The position numbers were made by a program, and so were the translations under genes. This document shows, piece after piece, positions 43,165-55,076 of a stretch of DNA of 64,000 nt. The notes under the pieces are model-generated. The model saw only the letters and a program-made list of their open reading frames with translations, had not been told where the DNA came from and ran no database searches. The stretch's first letter is position 1. Every line of letters begins with the position of its first letter. The stretch is from the NCBI GenBank assembly GCA_001574975.1, contig KQ965753.1, positions 248,001 to 312,000 of the forward strand, read 5' to 3'. Source of the DNA: Gonapodya prolifera JEL478 (lineage: Eukaryota > Monoblepharomycota > Monoblepharidomycetes > Monoblepharidales > Gonapodyaceae).

Positions 43165-46042
43165 ATGCCGTTCCCGCTCCACGTCGCACCCATCTCCAAG
43201 ATGCAGGCGCACGCGTGGCCCAACCCGGCGACGCACCCGCACCCGGGACATGTCAAGGAAGCAAACGCGGGCAAGTCAAGCGAGATTCCACGCGTGTTCA
43301 CATACAATCGCATGTCCAGGCGAAGTCCCGTGATGGCAAGACGGGCGATGGTGGGTTTTGTCGTGCTGGAATGTCGGATTCAATGTGTTGTGTCACCTGC
43401 ACCAATTCTCGATTTACTTCCGACCGACTCCCCCCACCACACAATCGCCTTACCCAGGTCGCATGCAGCCAGCCACTCGCAGCAGCTGCAGGATACGACA
43501 TTCTCAAGCGAGGCGGAAATGCAGCAGATGCCGCAGTGGCAGTCGCGTCATGTCTCACCGTGACAGAGCCCACGTCCACGGGCATTGGAGGCGACTTGTT
43601 CGTGCTGTTTTACGATGCAAAGACCAAGAAGGTCAAGGCGCTCAATGGCAGTGGGAGGAGTCCAAAGGCACTCAACTTGGACTTCGCAAGGGCAAAGGGG
43701 TGGGTCACAGGTCACCCAGAGGCCACGATTCCGGATACGGACCTCAATGCCGTCACTGGTGCATGTGACTCAAGTTCTTGCGTTCCCTTTCATCTCGTCT
43801 AAAGCTCTTCTTGTCGAATCATATCGCAGTCCCTGGAGCAGCCGCGGGCTGGTGCGACACCGTCTCGCTCTTCGGCAGCGGGAAACTGTCCCTGAACGAC
43901 ATTCTCGCGCCCGCGATTGACCTTGCCGAAAACGGGTTTCCGGTGGAGCCTATTGCTTCTTACATGGTGAGTTTCGCTCGGTGGTCTCCGAATTTGGTGA
44001 AGGCATTGGAGAACAGTAGAAATGGATGCAGGAGTGGAGCAATTGAGTGATGAGCGTGAGGACGATGGAAGTGACCGAGATTGAGGTCGGAAGTGATCGA
44101 TCTAGAGTGGAGAACGTGGGCCGTGGAGGCGGAAGCGTGGGGCCAATAGGGTGGCGCCGAGGTCTTGGTGGTGGTATACGCTACTCAAGTGGAAAGAGGC
44201 GCACCTCTTTCCCCTTGATTAGCGTTCGCCACTGCCAACCACCGGATTTCACCTTCTGCATCCTCACTCTCGTTGTCGGAGGCGGGAGCCTGAGGTGAGA
44301 GTGAGGTTAGGAAGGGTGCATGCTCGCTCAGGTAATACGGAACGGTACCCGGTCGTTGGGTGGAGCGATCGCGAAAGGACAACAAAAAGCGGAAATGAAT
44401 GGTGGAGGGAGGTAGGGCGAGGAAGGTGAACACCGATAATAACCGCACCGCCTCCTACCCTTTCAGTGGAACGAAAGCGCCACCCGCCTGACTACGCACT
44501 CCACCACCTACGCCGCTCCCCAAGAATGGCTGATCTCGGACCCGTCCTCTCCCTCTGGCCTCCGGGGCCCACACCCGTCCGAAGTGTTCGCCATCCCGAC
44601 CCTGGCCTCCACATTCCGCACCCTTGCTACCGAGGGAAAGAAGGGGTTCTACGAGGGGAGGATCGGGCAGGCGATTCTCGAGACGGTCAAGAAGGGCGGC
44701 GGGGTGATGACGGAGGAGGATCTCAAGGGACATGAGAGTACGCCGAGCGAGCCTATTTCGGCGGTTTATGAGGGTGTGAGGGTGTGGGAGCATGCGCCGA
44801 ATGGACAGGGGTGAGTTCATCTACTTTCTGCTGCTTTATTCGCTTCACGACTCAACTCTCATCCTCACAGTCTCGTCGCCCTCATCGCCCTCCGCATCCT
44901 GCACCACCTCCAACTCTCCGGCCGGGTCCCGCACCTCACCAGCCTCCCGCACAATAGCCCCGCCTACTTACACGCGCTCATCACCGCCCTGCGGATCGCC
45001 TTCGCCGACGCCCGCGCGCACATCTGCGACCCGGCCTTCGCCAAGGTGCCCGTCGAGGAGCTTCTGGGGGATAAGTTTATTTCGGAGAGAGTGAAAGCGT
45101 TCGATGCGGATAAGTGGAATGAGGAAATGGTGGGGAGGGGAGGGCTTGGAATGGAAGGGTTCGGGAAGGGCAAGGATACGGTGTACTTCTCCGTGGTGGA
45201 TGCGGAGGGGAATGCGTGCAGTTTTATCAACTCGACGTACATGTCGTTTGGGAGCGTGAGTGCGAGGCTATGGTTGCGTATTTGGCATGGTGAACGCCGC
45301 CGTGACAGTTTCGATTTTTGGATTTAGGGAGCCGTTGTTCCTGGAACCGGAATCATCCTCCAAAACCGAGGTGCCAACTTCTCGCTCGTGGAGGGGCATC
45401 CTAATGTCCTTGAGGGGGGGAAGCGACCGTGTGAGTGCGGTGTCACTTTGTACGCACAAAGCGAGCAAGATGAAGTGAAAACTCTCGTGCGTTCAGATCA
45501 CACAATTATTCCGGCGATGGCGACATGGGAAGACACTGGCGATTTGTGGTTGAGCTACGGCGTGATGGGCAAGTATCCAAACTTTCTTTTCGCTAAGTGG
45601 CACCTCAGTGAATCATACACCCTTGGCGGTGTGATACTTTCAGGCGGGTTCAACCAACCCCAAGGCCACGTCCAAGTCCTCCTCAACCTTCTTCGCGGAA
45701 TGGACCCCCAAACCGCCCTCGACGCTCCCCGGTTCTGCTTGGAACCGACTGAACCACCCGAGTACCCCGTCCACTTCGACGAAGGCGTCGTCGAAGCCAC
45801 GCTGGACGCATTGGGGAAGATGGGGCATAAAGTTGTCGTGCTGGAGGGGTGGAAGAGAGGGGTGAGTTGTTGTTTTGGGTGAACGTTCGTTGAACCACAG
45901 TATTAATTCTAACTGGGGCCGGGGTCCACAGACCATGGGACGTGGGCAAGTTATCGAGACGCATGTGGATAAACGTACTGGCACTCGGGTTCTTATCGGA
46001 GGCAGTGACCTCAGGGGTGATGGTATGGCTTTGGGTTTCTGA
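43165..46042 (+). CDS. Gamma-glutamyltranspeptidase-like Ntn-hydrolase (YwrD-type)
   Basis: Nine exons: join(43165..43350, 43458..43758, 43830..43966, 44467..44810, 44871..45255, 45328..45430, 45497..45568, 45644..45861, 45932..46042), 618 aa, phases consistent. Family blocks: [75 protein letters not shown], the maturation site [12 protein letters not shown] (Thr becomes the new N-terminal nucleophile after self-cleavage), [18 protein letters not shown], and [20 protein letters not shown]. It is expected to hydrolyse or transfer gamma-glutamyl groups. Intron 7 (45569-45643) has a GC donor (GCAAGT). Intron 3 is unusually long (500 nt). The start is uncertain: ATG at 43165, 43198 or 43312 are all in frame. 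Confidence 0.88.
44191..44212 (+). other. Perfect 9-bp hairpin inside the 500-nt GGT intron
   Basis: GGAAAGAGG-CGCA-CCTCTTTCC, a perfect inverted repeat with a 4-nt loop, in the middle of the longest intron seen in the window. The role is unknown; it could help bring the distant splice sites together. Confidence 0.5.
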
Positions 46043-46338
46043 GGTCAGACGATGTGGTCGTGGAGGTTATAATTGTAGCAGGAAAGTACTGTCCACTCAA
46101 TCTAGAGCACAGGACGACCGATCCGGTGTTTTCTATTTCATCTAGTAAATAAGCAATTAACAGGCAATTTTGCCTCTGATGCACATGTCAGCTAAGGTGA
46201 AGCTGAGACACGTCCGGCCACAGCAACCGTAGCGCAATGGAATGGAACTCGATTTCATTCGACTCGAAGGTGCAGGTTCTTTTTCAGTGACAAAACGCAA
46301 TGTCTAACTCTTTGTCGGTTTTTATTGAAGCCCGCAAG

Positions 46339-46854
46339 ATGGAAAACGCTCAGAAGCAAGATGATTCCTTACTCGAACCTATCAACCCACCTGATCAGCC
46401 TCCTGCCCCACCGCACCGCAATCTCCGAACGAAATCGATCCATCTGGGAAACTGTTTTGCGATAATATAGCATGGAATCTCATACTTCGTGTTCGGACTC
46501 GTGAGTTCCATATTGGAAATGGAACTCGTGACTGGTGTGGTACTCATTTATGCTGCTATAATCCCATCACTGAGCATCACCCTTGCTGTCATCTCATTTC
46601 AAGTTGTCCATTATATGGGGGACGATGTCCCTGATAGGGTCATCCACGCGATAAATGCCATGGGGATTACAGCGTCTGTATGTGCGTCAGTGACACTGGT
46701 CCAAACACTATCCTTTTTACTGGCGAAATTAAAGCCGTCGTGTAAGTTCATTCAACCACATTTGGTAAGCTTGGCTCGAAATAACAGATTTTGGTCACTA
46801 ATTGCCCCCCTATCCCCACCATCTCAGCGTCTCTGTATCACTGACATCAATTGA
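46339..46854 (+). pseudogene. Small multi-pass membrane protein gene with one in-frame TAG
   Basis: The frame starts MENAQKQDDSLLEPINPPDQ at 46339 and runs to 46854 with a single interruption, TAG at 46468-46470. After a Pro-rich cytosolic-type start come hydrophobic segments: GISYFVFGLVSSIL, LVTGVVLIYAAIIPSLSITL and AVISFQVVHYMG, then ASVCASVTLVQTLSFLLAKL. I recognise no family. No GT-AG pair near the TAG gives a sensible small intron, so it is a nonsense mutation, a sequencing error, or readthrough. Confidence 0.4.
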
Positions 46855-47549
46855 GTTTTCATTACCTTTTCATCTGTTTATTTTGACTGTACTAATGGCT
46901 CTGACGCCGAACGGAGAATGCAGGAGCCACAATACGTCCCTGCGCTAAGCTTTGCTTCTGACTTGGAACCCCGCGTCATACGTGGCTTGGGTCTGACGCA
47001 TATCATTTTAAATGTGTTACTGTTCATGTGGTCTTTTCCAGTGTGCTGCTTCGGTTGAAATATGTGGCGAAACACTGAATAACATTCGGATAGATTGAAG
47101 CACAGCTATTGCTCCTGCATATGGCTGAGAAATATTATCATCTAATGCTTAGCTTTCACTTACAAATAGAAGGTGCCAGTAATGGTTGCTTGTGGTAAAA
47201 TGTGATTTGTGGGTGTTTGGATTTGGAACGTGGGTGACTGGAAACTCAGCTGATGGGGCGGAAAGTAAGGATTAGACACATGGGCACCTTGATCATGAGA
47301 ATCGGAATGCTCAAGTTATTTCGCTCAGTTTGTAACGATGGATGTTGACACCATGACATGCAGATGCTTCAAATGAGAATGCGGTGCAGGAACTGAAAAT
47401 CTGGACCGAGAGAGCGGGATGGAGTTGGGTTAGTTGCGTGGGAGCAGAAAATTCAGAGGTTTGTATTCGAAATGCACCAAATATATGGCAAATGGCCTTT
47501 GCTGAATGCTATTGCGAAGCTCTCTGAACGATCCAAATCCCACAACTCG
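46855..47549. other. Intergenic, nothing recognised
   Basis: No exon, repeat or RNA gene was supported. Confidence 0.35.
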
Positions 47550-50010
47550 ATGAATCAACCCCACCAACTCGTCCCTCCTCAAAATGCGGCTCCCACGTAC
47601 CCGTTTCCCATGTGGTCGCTGCCACCTGCCGAGAATGCCGACCAGCCCGGGTTCCAGTTTCGCCCCTTCTACGATATAGAGCACCCCGCGATCATAAAGA
47701 ATATGGACAAGGCTTTGACCACGATGGGTGGTATGGGTGCGGTGGTGAAAGTGGGTGCGGCGTTCTCTCGCAACTGCGAGAAGATGGAGTAGACGGGACC
47801 TTTTCAACGATCATTCTCGCTGGGACGTCTCTGCAGACACTCTCGGAAGACGTGACGAACCAGTTTGGCAGAAATCTACCACAGCAGCAACCAGCTGCGC
47901 CTGAGGAGGCCAGTTGCCCGCTTTCCTGAACTCGGTGGAGCTTCGATTTCGCCCAGACGATCCATATTGCCACCCCATCAACGGAGACTTCGTGGTCGTG
48001 TCGAATCTTCTTGTGAACGTGAAGCGGCGGCGGCGGCGACGGCCGGAAAATGCGATGGATACGGACAGTCCGGAGTACGCGTGGAAGACTGAAGGGAAGA
48101 TTGTGGGGTTTGTTCCTCGAGCGGTGCGATTCAGAGGTGAGTGCGTTAGTATTCTTTCCTGAAGCGTTTTGAACGACTGAATTTTCGCGAAATATATCAG
48201 AGATGGCGGATTTCCAATATGCTCCAGATCCAACCTGGAATATCCCGTCTTTACGGAGGGCTATGGAGAACCTCGATTGTGAGACGACAATTAACGACAT
48301 CGTGGACAGTATCACTCACCACTTTTCGCCAGTCGACGAAATCGAGCGCCTCGCATTCGCCTCCGACTCTTACTTCATGAACCTCGCGTCCACATATCCT
48401 CCCGACCCCGCTCCAGTTAAACCCGCCGACACTACCGAGATTATTGATACACCTTACGTGCCCCCTCTTCCGGAAGGATTCCCGGACCCTGCGGAAATCC
48501 TTCGACAAGTTCCCCCTCCGATCTTTTCGTTTACACACGTGCCCCGGGGGAATGCCCTTCGAAGGTCGAAAAAGCATGCATAGCAACTGAGGATGATGGC
48601 CGCTCAGAGCGGGGCTCAGAACGGAGAGACTGTATGTTTCCAAATTTTTTTTTCTCGCCTGTGTACTTGCAATCCTGTACATCAGAACGAACGTTTCTTT
48701 TCTGACAGGCGAATGACATCATTCTCCCCTCGCGCCGCCACGCGTACAGATTCAAAACCATGGACCCCAACGCAACTCTAGGTGACGTTCCTACTACTCC
48801 GCCGGAGCTGTTAAAGCTTCCCTACAAAATCACCACATCGGCGCGGTCCTCGATCGAGGCACTGTTTGCCAAGCGGCCTGTCTGCACCCGCTTGGTTGCT
48901 CACAACCTCCTTGGATGTATCCCACCGGAAAGTGGTGATTTGTTCTCGTGGAGACCGAAACCCTCACATCGGAAATACATCAAGGAGCTTCTTCCCCTGG
49001 TCGCGTACGCGATTCCAAGTGGACCGTTCAAGGATTGCTGGGTGCGGTATGGGTACGACCCACGACAGCACAACGAGGCACGCTTGTGGCAACCTCTGGA
49101 GACGAGGTTTGGAGTCGCCAAGACAGGGGTGTCGAACCGTAACAGAGCGGCGCGGTTTCGAGGACCGGAGAACGTGAATCCGGGCCTGAATCCGGCGACC
49201 CGATATGCTGCTCAGGAGGAGACCGAGCCAGGAATGCCGGTTCCCCCACTCACGACGCACTTGTTTGATGGCGTGTCGAGGGAATCTGTGGATGCACGCA
49301 CGGCCACATTTCAGTTGTGTGATATTGTAGGTGACTCGGAGTTGAGGGATCTTGTTATGAACAATAAGGAAACAAATATTGAGTGCGACGTGAGTTCCGT
49401 TCTGGCAGTTGTGGTACTATCTTGTGGTACTCAATCAACTTTGATTGCTGTTGTGATATTCTCCACTTTCTAGAATGGCTGGTACCCCAGCACCCACATT
49501 CATACGATCCGACAGAAGCTCAAAGATAAAGTTCTCGCCATTCAACCAACAGGTGGATCCACTACCGAAGGGCAATCGGAAGACACCGCCGACTTTGAAG
49601 ATCCCACTGACCCTTTTCAGACTCGCCTAATGGATGCAAATCGCTCAGTCGATCCAGGAACGGGACCAGTTGTCCAGGACAAGGGAAAGGGGGTTGCGAA
49701 AACCCTGAAAACCTTAGCGCGCGCTTTGAAGGCTGGAACGGGCGATGAAAGAGTTATGAGGGCAGTGGAAGAGATCTGGAATGCGGAAGTGATGCCTGAT
49801 GAAAACGCCGCAAGTAATGCTGCGGAAGGGAGCTCATCGAGATGGCAACTCGACCATGATGGCGACGGCGATTTTTACGACGTGATTTGTGGGGAAGACG
49901 AAGATGCAGATGAATCACCGGACGATCAGGACTATGTCAATGACGATGATATTGGTGACGATGAATACCAAGGAGGCAATTACATTGAGACGGAAGACGA
50001 GGCCGCGTGA
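47550..50010 (+). CDS. TFC1: Transcription factor IIIC subunit tau95/GTF3C5 homologue
   Basis: Six-exon model join(47550..47750, 47914..48136, 48201..48538, 48584..48631, 48709..49389, 49474..50010), 675 aa, all phases closing. Family landmarks: KNMDKALTTMGGMGAVVK near the N-terminus; VELRFRPDDPYCHPINGDF then NLLVNVKRRRRRR; EMADFQYAPD; the DNA-binding-domain block HAYRFKTMDPNATL; FKDCWVRYGYDPRQHNEARL (human protein: WVRFGYDPR); NGWYPSTHIHTIRQ; and an acidic C-terminal tail (EDEDADESPDDQDYVNDDD). TFIIIC binds the A and B boxes of Pol III genes. The 45-nt intron 48539-48583 has a weak donor (GTGCCC) and removes an in-frame TAG (48581-48583). Exon 2's acceptor (GGCCAG at 47913) is also a judgement call, and a small exon may be missing there. 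Confidence 0.82.
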
Positions 50011-50205
50011 CGCACATTTAGGTTCAGTGGGGCCGGAATACCTTCAGTATTATAAATTTACATTTTTCTGCATCGTTTAAACACAACATTTGGCCTCCTC
50101 CAAGGAAACTGAACAATTTCATTCAGGCGGAATGCACGGGTGAAATCAGTCTGAAATCACTGCATCAACCAATCAAAAACAAACACTCAGCTTGGCTTTC
50201 GATCC

Positions 50206-51961
50206 ATGACCGCATCTTCCGCCGCAAAGGGATCTTCTGTGGGCACATCTACCACTGATGTCAGGCAGACCATCGATGTGGCTGCCCTCGCTCGTCACAT
50301 GCAGACCTACGTTGCTGGAGTCACATTGGACCAGGGGAAGCCGCAAGGGGGACTCGACGTAAAACAGTTCGGGTTTGGACAGAGCAATCCAACGTATTTC
50401 TTGAAGGTGAGGCGCCATCGCGTGATCGTTGTGCGATTCCGACGATCTGATTGGGGACTTCCCCTTCGCGGAACTTCACCCAACACTCAAGGATGCGGCA
50501 GGAAAACGATACGTGATGCGCAAGAAGCCACCAGGAAAGCTTGTATCCGCCACGGCCCACCAAATCGAACGGGAGTAAGTCACAGATCCAGCTGACTCAA
50601 GTCCACCCGATACTAACGGCACGGCAACTCCAAGATATCGCGTTATGGACGCACTGAAAAAACACTCGGATTTTCCTGTGCCGACTATGTACTGCTTGTG
50701 CACTGATGCTAATGTCTTGGGAACTCCGTTTTACGTGGGTGATTCAACGTTTGTCAATGTGGAAAATGGTAAACTCACCCGATACTCCGATCCAGATCAT
50801 GGAATTTATTGAGGGACGCATTTTTGCCGACAATTTAATTACTGGGGACTACACCAACGAACAGCGGAGGGAAATGTGAGAATCGTATCAATTGAATTCA
50901 CTTCCATCCCAACTCTCACCGTCCCGACCCAGCTGGAAAGCGTGCATCTCAACCCTAGCCCACCTTCACTCAATCTCCTACACGGCGATCGGTCTTTCCA
51001 ACTTTGGTCGTGCAGGAGGGTACTACACACGGCAGATTCGAAACCTCTCAAAGCTTTCCAAAACGCAGGGGGCGGTGAAAGATGTAGAAACTGGCGCAGA
51101 GACGGGGCAACTCGAAAGACTCGATGAACAGGTTGAGTGGATGGAAAAGAACCAGCCGAAAGATGAGGTTGGGTTGTGCCATGGAGACTTTAGTGGGTGC
51201 CGATTGTGTGAGCGACCTTCCTGCTCTACTTGACTGATTGCCCACCGTTCCTAACCAAAAAGAACTCGATAACCTCATTTTCCACCCGACGGAACCTCGC
51301 GTAATTGGTGTCATTGATTGGTGAGATCCAACGTTCTTTCAATCCACCCATTGTATTCATCACCTTTCTCCGTGATAGGGAGCTTTCCACTATCGGCCAT
51401 CCCTTGAGTGACCTTGCGAACTGTCTCCAGTTCCAGGTGAGGACAACGAGAGCTAACATTTCGAATTCCACAAGCGAAACCGTTCTATCCGACTCCCACA
51501 GTATGTTCCATATACTCCTGGTGGTTCCTCGCTTGGGCAGATGCAAGGCACTCTTGATCAACCAAGGTGAGAACGATGTAATATTATGTCTCTTCACGGA
51601 CTGATTCGGGCGCGGTCAAAACCTCCACCAGACCCCTCCCTATCCCCGAACCCGACGAGCTCATTCGCTGGTACTGCGATGCCGTGAGTCCACCTCAATT
51701 TCTCCCGCTTCATAACATCTTGCTATGTTCAGGTCCGCGTCGGAATAGGTGAAGCGCCCATACCCAATCCCATCCTGGACGTTCTGCCTCGTCTTCGCTT
51801 TCTTCCGCCTCTCTGTAATTGCTCAAGGTATTGCCGCAAGGTATGCCCAGAGGCAGGCATCCTCCGCCAACGCCAAGGCCACTGGAGCGGCTACTCCGCT
51901 CATAAACTCGATGTCGCTTATGTACATGGACCAGGGAAACAGTGGAAAGGGGAGATTGTAG
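50206..51961 (+). CDS. APH/ACAD10-like phosphotransferase (kinase-fold) protein
   Basis: Ten exons: join(50206..50406, 50492..50574, 50635..50734, 50796..50875, 50933..51192, 51263..51320, 51379..51436, 51502..51566, 51632..51683, 51749..51961), 389 aa, perfectly phased. The domain resembles the kinase part of human ACAD10/11: QFGFGQSNPTYFLKDAAGKR, YVMRKKPPGKLVSATAHQIE, YIMEFIEGRIF, LAHLHSI, the catalytic loop HGDFKLDNLIFHP (His238, Asp240, Asn245), VIDWELSTIGHPLSDLANCL (metal-binding Asp260) and WTFCLVFAFFRLSVIAQGIA. No acyl-CoA dehydrogenase domain is attached; stand-alone versions are common in fungi. In ACAD10/11 this domain phosphorylates 4-hydroxy fatty acyl-CoAs, so a role in unusual fatty acid breakdown is possible. 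Confidence 0.88.
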
Positions 51962-52078
51962 ATGTGCGAGTTTCCTTCAATACGGTAGCTGGCCTTTCAG
52001 CTGCTCTATAGCCATGAGGTGTGAAATAGAAAGACCTGGTTTTTGAGATGCTGACAAGAAAACGAATCTACGGTATCT

Positions 52079-53033
52079 TTACAATCTCTGCTCCTCGTTG
52101 GCAACTGTTGCCTTCACGCCAGTGACTACGTACATTGGGTCTGACGTTCCGTCATTGGGGCTTATGTCCCAGCCACGAAGATGCTGGAACATTGCAGTGC
52201 CAGCGGAACTCGAATTCCGAGCATAATGAAGAAATGCCCCAACGATCCAAACTCGATCTGCGTCAGTGGCGCTTAGCCATACTCGGGTTGCTTTGGTGGG
52301 GAACATGCGATTCGAGAAGGATATAATCACCATCCCACCAGGCCTGCACAAGTATTGATATGAATGCATCCTTCCATCATGAAAGCCCCTCTGTAGAGAA
52401 ACGTGTCTTACTTGAGAACTCGAAGTATTTCTGACAGCACTTGCAAAGGTCTGGTGAGATAATCAATCGAAACCGTGCAGGTGACGAAATCAAACGTATT
52501 GTCCTCCAGCGGTGATAGCGAAGGGTTTTGGTTCAAATCCCGCACTAAATATGAGTTCAGTACCTAGCGAGGGTTAGGGTAGGGCATACCAGAGGAAGAA
52601 CAATGAGGAAGAGTGAGCATTTGTTCAACAATATTATTGCTCCTTATTTCACCTTATTTCGAGCAAGCTCCTGTGCCACCATGCCTGTTCCGATAATTTT
52701 GCCATATCCATTCTTCTCAGAGTTGGGAGGTCCGACTTTCGTGGGGAAGTGCGAAATCCAGCTTGAGCACACGTCCAAAATGTTGGGTCGGGAGCCGCCC
52801 CGTGCATGGAATCCCTCGTCAAACATCTTTGCGTAGAATTCCGTGAGCGCGTTGATTGCATCGTCATCAATGTGTGTTACGAAGCGCGGTTGACCGTAAA
52901 ATATGGAGTCAGGGGACTCATCCATCCGCTCGAAATCCTTGTCGGTGAACGGCCAGGAAGGGGGATAGGAAGCCGATGGAATAACATCGGAAATGCAGGA
53001 AGTTGTGGCAAGAGGCCGTCGCTGTTGTTGCAT
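52079..53033 (-). CDS. SAM-dependent methyltransferase-like protein
   Basis: Three exons, complement(join(52079..52343, 52412..52563, 52653..53033)), 265 aa, in phase. Blocks: FYGQPRFVTHIDDDAINALT, the nucleotide-binding strand ILDVCSSWISHFP (motif I, more hydrophilic than the classical GxGxG), DNTFDFVTCTVSIDYLTRP (motif IV region) and LKPGGMVIISFSNRMFPTKA (post-motif strand), ending DPMYVVTGVKAT. This matches a conserved eukaryotic and algal class I methyltransferase family of unknown substrate. The ATG at 53033 is the first that keeps the family N-terminus; an upstream exon encoding a transit peptide cannot be excluded. Confidence 0.8.
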
Positions 53034-53600
53034 CGCGCCTCGGAGGTGGGAGGGAGTCGAGGTGAAGATATTGAGGGGGCGAGAAATCCGCGGCAGTGTT
53101 CGGCAAGTGGCAAATTGAGCGAGGCAGTGGAGGAGAGCCAGGTTTAAGTTGGAAATGTATGCCGGGTGTCAGGAGCGAGAAGGATTGAAGTTTTGAAAAT
53201 GAGATCGGTGATATCGGAACCACCCAACGGAAAACACTGCACTTTGCAATATTACCAAGCCCGAGATTCTCACGTTGAGCCTTTCTAAATTTAAGGAGCC
53301 CTCCAGCAGCTTATACAAACGCTGGCTGACATCTGATGATCATATTACGTATAGGCTTTCATTACCTCTACCGCTTTCCAAACGCCTTCCGCTCGTTCTC
53401 GGCAGTATCCACCTCCAATAATCAGTTTTAGGGAGAGTTGGTGGGGCACCACTTTGTTTCCATGGGGGCACCTGGCTGGTGTGACTCGACTTCCGCACAT
53501 GCTTCCGCCGAACTTAAAAGCTTACTTTCCGCCCGCCGTTTTCTCATCTCCACTCGACCTTCCTTCGATTCAACTGAACCGTTTCGATTTTTTAGAACAC
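53034..53600. other. Divergent intergenic region, nothing recognised
   Basis: It lies between the start of the methyltransferase gene (minus) and the CAP gene (plus). No clear TATA box or repeat. Confidence 0.35.
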
Positions 53601-53605
53601 TAGGA

Positions 53606-54750
53606 ATGGCTCCCCACTCTTTCGTGAGTTCCATCATTACCGCACGACAGCTGATGATGTGAATCTCTGCACCATCCGCTCTTGCTAACCACGCCACTCT
53701 CGGTACCATCACCATCATTCCTCTCGCTTGACGCCCGCGCTCGGTGCTGACCTTCCTTCACAATCCGGCCCCGCTGGCGTCCATCATTCAGAACTCCGTT
53801 CTGGCGCTTGTCGTCACTCTGACTCTCTTCAATCTCTTCTGCGGCTCTCTGGCACAGAGAGATCCAGTACTAATGTGCTGTTTAGTGAACGTGAGTCTCG
53901 TATCCCTTTGACGGCGATGTGGATCCTATCGGAACTCACCGAACCCACTTCCACTGCCACAGATACAACGAATGCAGGTCGGCCTTCCCCCTATGGGTCT
54001 TGACGAGTGAGTTCAAGAGCTCTTGTGTCCACTATCGCTTCTAACGTCACTCTCTTTTACTCCTTCTTTATCGCTCACCCCGACGCACACCAGCCATCTC
54101 AACCAAGCCGCTCAGCTGCACTCTCAAGAGCAAGACATCACCGGCGTCTCCCACTTCTCGGCGGACGGCAGAAACCCAATCGACAGAGTCGCTCCATTGG
54201 TGGGAGCTGGGTGGATGGCGATTGGAGAAAATGTTGCTGGTAGATTTCCCGACGAGACGAGTGTGATGGATGCTTGGATGGTGGGTGGAGTTGACTTCGG
54301 ACTGATGACGTTGCACGTTTTCGAGCAGGCCTAATTAAACTGTCTTCTAATTTCAGAACTCCCCACCACACCGCGCTGACATCCTCGGTGACTACAACTG
54401 CTTTGGCTCTGGTGAATTTGATGGAGTGTGGACACAGAACTTCGCTAAGGTGTGTTTCACCCACAATTTTACAACCGACGAGAATCTGTCGGCTTACAAT
54501 ATACTTCCCTTTCATCACCGTGACAGCTCCCAATCTTCTGCGCCGTATCAGCGTGCTCATTTCGTCGTCTCCGCCGCCGCGACCTCACCAACGACGTCGC
54601 TGGAACCGTTGGCAGCCTCGGTGTACCTTTTGCTAAAACCCACGCCGCAACAGACGACACCGCGAATGTCCAGACCGACGGAGCTGACTCGACGAAGAGC
54701 ATTGCGGACTCGTACAGCTTTTCGTGGAAGAACGGGATCGTGAACTGAAT
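53606..54750 (+). CDS. CAP/SCP (PR-1) domain protein, probably secreted
   Basis: The CAP domain is clear. One exon (ending near 54280) encodes LNQAAQLHSQEQDITGVSHF, PLVGAGWMAIGENVAG and SVMDAW. The next (54357-54450) encodes NSPPHRADILGDYNCFGSGE and GVWTQNF, with the His and Glu positions typical of CAP proteins. The last (about 54530-54750) encodes a Ser/Thr/Asp-rich tail, TANVQTDGADSTKSIADSYS, to a TGA at 54748-54750. Upstream, a hydrophobic stretch IIQNSVLALVVTLTLFNLFC (about 53788-53850) could be the signal sequence, though the exon order between 53606 and 54080 is not resolved. CAP proteins in fungi bind sterols or act in the wall or secretome. Confidence 0.7.
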
Positions 54751-55076
54751 TACTTCGAAACGTTCAATGCACCCAACGTACTCTCACTATAACGCACGTA
54801 GACGATAGAATATTCTCACTCACATATTAGAACTTCTTTAAACTCGTACTTATGATAAATATAGCACAGCTGGACTGTGATTTTTATAAGTTCTGTCGAT
54901 GTGAAGTATTCATCGTGGCGCAACACAAATCACCACTGGTCATTAATACGGAAAGGTAGTACGTCAAGTAAATGAAAGGCAATATTTTGCGCCACTTTTC
55001 CTCGCACTCGTGAAACGAAAGCCGTTCCCTGCACACGTAAGGACGGCCTCGTTTAAGACCTGATCACGTCCTCTCA
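54751..55076. other. Convergent 3' flanks
   Basis: A short AT-rich region between two convergent genes. Nothing else seen. Confidence 0.35.

Noticed and set aside
46200-46290. tRNA-Arg-like string (GTAGCGCAATGGA ... GAAGGTGCAGGTTC)
   Set aside because: The D-arm and part of the T-arm look right, but the anticodon stem does not pair properly, the B box breaks after GGTTC and no acceptor stem closes. At best a tRNA relic.
13279-48583. Reassignment of TAA/TAG to sense codons (in-frame TAR at 13279, 18163, 41362, 46468, 48581)
   Set aside because: Intact genes (CFD1, ADE8, CCHC gene, Rieske, SDR, ankyrin) terminate normally with TAG or TAA. In the dead thioesterase TAG replaces Ser and Trp, not one fixed amino acid, and the TFC1 TAG can be spliced out.
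51684-51748. Frameshift in the APH-like gene before its last exon
   Set aside because: Choosing the acceptor GGAATAG (51748) instead of TTCAG gives KRPYPIPSWTFC in phase.
52525-52545. GGTTCAAATCCCGC, a T-arm look-alike
   Set aside because: It lies inside methyltransferase exon 2 (minus strand, VRDLNQNP) and has no surrounding cloverleaf.
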